Shown here one piece after another: positions 6,148-7,589 of a DNA stretch of 7,589 nt. Position numbers and translations under genes: made by a program. Origin of the DNA: Ekhidna sp. (GTDB taxonomy: Bacteria > Bacteroidota > Bacteroidia > Cytophagales > Cyclobacteriaceae); NCBI GenBank assembly GCA_028821635.1, contig JAPPDO010000209.1, positions 1 through 7,589 of the forward strand, in the 5' to 3' direction. The first letter of the stretch is position 1; each line of letters opens with the position of its first letter. The notes under the pieces were generated by a model that worked only from the letters and a program-made list of their open reading frames with translations, was not told the origin of the DNA and did not search any database.

Positions 6148-7292
6148 CTCATAATCTCTTCTATGATGGCAAGCATACGTTCTGTCGTAGCGGTCCAGTT
6201 CAGTTCTGTTTCTACTCTTAACCGACCAGCTTTTCCTTGTGCCATAGCGAACTCTGAGTTTTCGAGATACTGGATAAGAGTATTAGCGCAATCGTCAGCA
6301 GAAAATGGATCAATAACAGATCCGGTCTGACCATGTAAAACAGCGTCTTCAACGCCACCTGACTTGCCACCGATAACCGGTGTTGCACATGCACTTGCCT
6401 CAAGAAAAGCAATGCCAAAACCTTCGACCTGACAAAAATGCTCCCTAACTTGCGAAAGCATAATGAATACATCTGCAAGGTTGTAATAGTCTCTCAGGTC
6501 ATCATCTGTTACAAACCCCGTGAAGATAACGTATTGTTCCAGATTCAAATCTTTGACCAATTCTTCCAGATAATTGCGATGGGGTCCTGTGCCTGCAATG
6601 AAGTACTTGACCTGTGGGATTCGGCGACAAACCTTCGGCAAGGCGCGAATCACAGTCTCATGTCCCTTATGTGGTACAAGCCGAGATACTGACAGGATCA
6701 CCTTGTGGTCTTTCACTCCATATTTTTTAGTCAAGTCATTTGGTTTCTGCGTAGGATAAAACGCTTTGGGATCTACAGCGGGATTTACGCTATGTGTTGT
6801 CGCCATCGGCAGCCCCATCTCTTTTAATATCGACTTCGTAAAAGCACTATTTGGGAATATGCCATCAGAGGCTTGCAGAATTTTATATCTGAGAAATCCC
6901 AACCGTTTCCATACACGATACTTCCAAGTGATATCTGTATCCTGAAGTTCGGTTCCGTGGGCTATTGTGAAGTATTGAAATGGCATCAGATGTCGAATGA
7001 GATAGGTATGTATGCCAGACCGCCATTCCCCATTGATCACCACATCAATTTTTTCACTAAGAGCATAATAGAATAATCTCAGGGTCCAGATAGGGGTGAA
7101 AAAAAGGCGTCGATAAATACGTTTTGTTATGAAAGGCTGCTTTCTATCAAAGGCTTTACCTCCTTCGCTGTATGAAGCGACTACGCAGATGGCGTGTCCT
7201 TGAGAAACCATTTCTAATGCGAGATGATGGAGGTATGTCTCAATACCGCCTTCTTTGGGGCGATAATTTCGGGCTGTAATTAGAATACGCAT
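6144..7292 (-). CDS. Glycosyltransferase family 4 (GT-B fold)
   Basis: This predicted cytoplasmic retaining glycosyltransferase transfers a sugar from a nucleotide-sugar donor to a growing, probably lipid-linked, glycan. Numbered from the ATG at 7292 (382 residues, normal for the family), the N-terminal Rossmann domain starts MRILITARNYRP and has the acceptor-side glycine loop EGGIETYL at about 14-21 and IAHGTE at about 110-115. The C-terminal donor domain (Glycos_transf_1) starts near 198 with ILSVSRLVPHKG, carries FIAGTGP at about 231-237, and has the E-x7-E motif EGFGIAFLE (E290 and E298), followed by SGGVEDAV. These are the hallmark motifs of the family. An in-frame GTG at 7304 would add four residues and overlap the preceding gene; the ATG, one base after the preceding stop and about 8 bases after an AAGTGG, is preferred. 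Its TGA overlaps the next start as ATGA. Donor and acceptor sugars cannot be read from the sequence. Confidence 0.93.
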   Translation of the reverse strand: MRILITARNYRPKEGGIETYLHHLALEMVSQGHAICVVASYSEGGKAFDRKQPFITKRIYRRLFFTPIWTLRLFYYALSEKIDVVINGEWRSGIHTYLIRHLMPFQYFTIAHGTELQDTDITWKYRVWKRLGFLRYKILQASDGIFPNSAFTKSILKEMGLPMATTHSVNPAVDPKAFYPTQKPNDLTKKYGVKDHKVILSVSRLVPHKGHETVIRALPKVCRRIPQVKYFIAGTGPHRNYLEELVKDLNLEQYVIFTGFVTDDDLRDYYNLADVFIMLSQVREHFCQVEGFGIAFLEASACATPVIGGKSGGVEDAVLHGQTGSVIDPFSADDCANTLIQYLENSEFAMAQGKAGRLRVETELNWTATTERMLAIIEEIMR

Positions 7293-7293
7293 G

Positions 7294-7551
7294 TTACTGA
7301 CCACTTAGCATCCTGTAGATTGATCCTAAAATTCGTTCTTCATCATCTGCAACACGGAGAAACTGATCCTGCAAATCGCTCAGGGTTTTATCATCTTCGG
7401 TCATATAAATCTTGGTAAATAACCGGGCAATGAGCTTCCATTGTTTTGATATAGATTGCCACTGTTGTTCTATTCTATCAAGGTCAGAGGCACAGCCTCT
7501 CACTTGTAGGCCAGAACAAACAGTCATAAATTCCGATCTTTCCTGGTTCAC
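7294..7551 (-). CDS. Small hypothetical helical protein, unknown function
   Basis: This encodes 85 residues from a GTG start, or 77 from the in-frame ATG at 7527. I do not recognise the family. From about residue 22 onward the sequence is charged and helix-favouring (DLDRIEQQWQSISKQWKLIA, then a DLQDQFLRVADDEERIL segment), which suggests a helical hairpin or short coiled coil. It has no signal peptide, no membrane segment and no clear catalytic motif; two cysteines (C12, C20) sit near the N-terminus. The GTG start would overlap the preceding stop by four bases, favouring it, but its Shine-Dalgarno is weak; the ATG has a GGA five bases upstream. The TAA stop is one base before the ATG of the following glycosyltransferase gene, so the two are probably co-translated. 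A role as adaptor or regulatory partner in the polysaccharide operon is only inference. It could also be a non-conserved reading frame, although the tight packing argues for a real gene. Confidence 0.6.
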   Translation of the reverse strand: MNQERSEFMTVCSGLQVRGCASDLDRIEQQWQSISKQWKLIARLFTKIYMTEDDKTLSDLQDQFLRVADDEERILGSIYRMLSGQ

Positions 7552-7589
7552 AATACGTTCTTAGCTACAGGCTCTTCTTGCTCTTGGTC
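7548..7589 (-). CDS. Possible C-terminal end of an upstream gene (partial)
   Basis: On the minus strand the window opens with a frame reading DQEQEEPVAKNVL followed by TGA. The TGA overlaps the GTG start of the next gene in the compact arrangement GTGA, a four-base overlap typical of translationally coupled genes. Only 13 codons are visible, so no family can be assigned; the tail is acidic and looks soluble. The other two frames also close quickly (TAG, TAA), so the frame choice rests only on the overlap geometry. It implies that the operon continues upstream beyond the window. Confidence 0.3.
   Translation of the reverse strand, partial: DQEQEEPVAKNVL

Noticed and set aside
6218..6478. Minus-strand frame of 86 codons inside the GT4 gene
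   Set aside because: It overlaps the conserved E-x7-E region of the GT4 gene in another frame and has no independent support.

Overview
This window looks like part of a bacterial surface-polysaccharide (exopolysaccharide, capsule or O-antigen type) biosynthesis operon. All convincing genes lie on the minus strand, so transcription runs from high to low coordinates. The DNA is AT-rich, starts include ATG, TTG and probably GTG, several genes have Shine-Dalgarno motifs, and neighbouring genes touch or overlap by a few bases. This is ordinary bacterial organisation. The sequence alone does not let me name a phylum.

In order of transcription: the possible last 13 codons of an upstream gene (7589-7548); a small helical protein of unknown function (7551-7294); a GT-B family 4 glycosyltransferase (7292-6144); a predicted beta-propeller protein resembling the DUF4915/TIGR03032 type (6147-5065); a second GT4-like glycosyltransferase with a TTG start (5053-3770); a monotopic phosphoglycosyl transferase, the likely initiating sugar transferase (3786-3055); a DUF354-type GT-B-fold protein (3016-2015); a class I SAM-dependent methyltransferase (2014-1274); and, after a gap of about 80 bases, a membrane-anchored DUF218 (YdcF/SanA-like) protein (1190-321). 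Gaps elsewhere are 0-40 bases, so this is probably one transcript that begins outside the window.

The inferred division of labour is as follows. The phosphoglycosyl transferase loads the first sugar phosphate onto undecaprenyl phosphate. The two GT4 enzymes, and possibly the DUF354 protein, extend the lipid-linked glycan. The methyltransferase modifies a sugar or caps the chain. No flippase, polymerase, chain-length regulator or exporter is visible, so the cluster is incomplete here.

Bases 1-320 contain no intact gene. They hold a very short relic of a family 2 glycosyltransferase (residues ELIVVNDGSKDDT, flanked by stops), two 21-bp-spaced AGTGTCCGA repeats that could be the scar of an insertion element end, and two small inverted repeats. 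This looks like the eroded, recombined edge of the cluster. I see no CRISPR array, tRNA, rRNA or intact mobile element. The most interesting items are the GT2 relic, the propeller protein translationally coupled to a glycosyltransferase, the DUF354 protein in a glycosyltransferase context, and the unassigned small protein.
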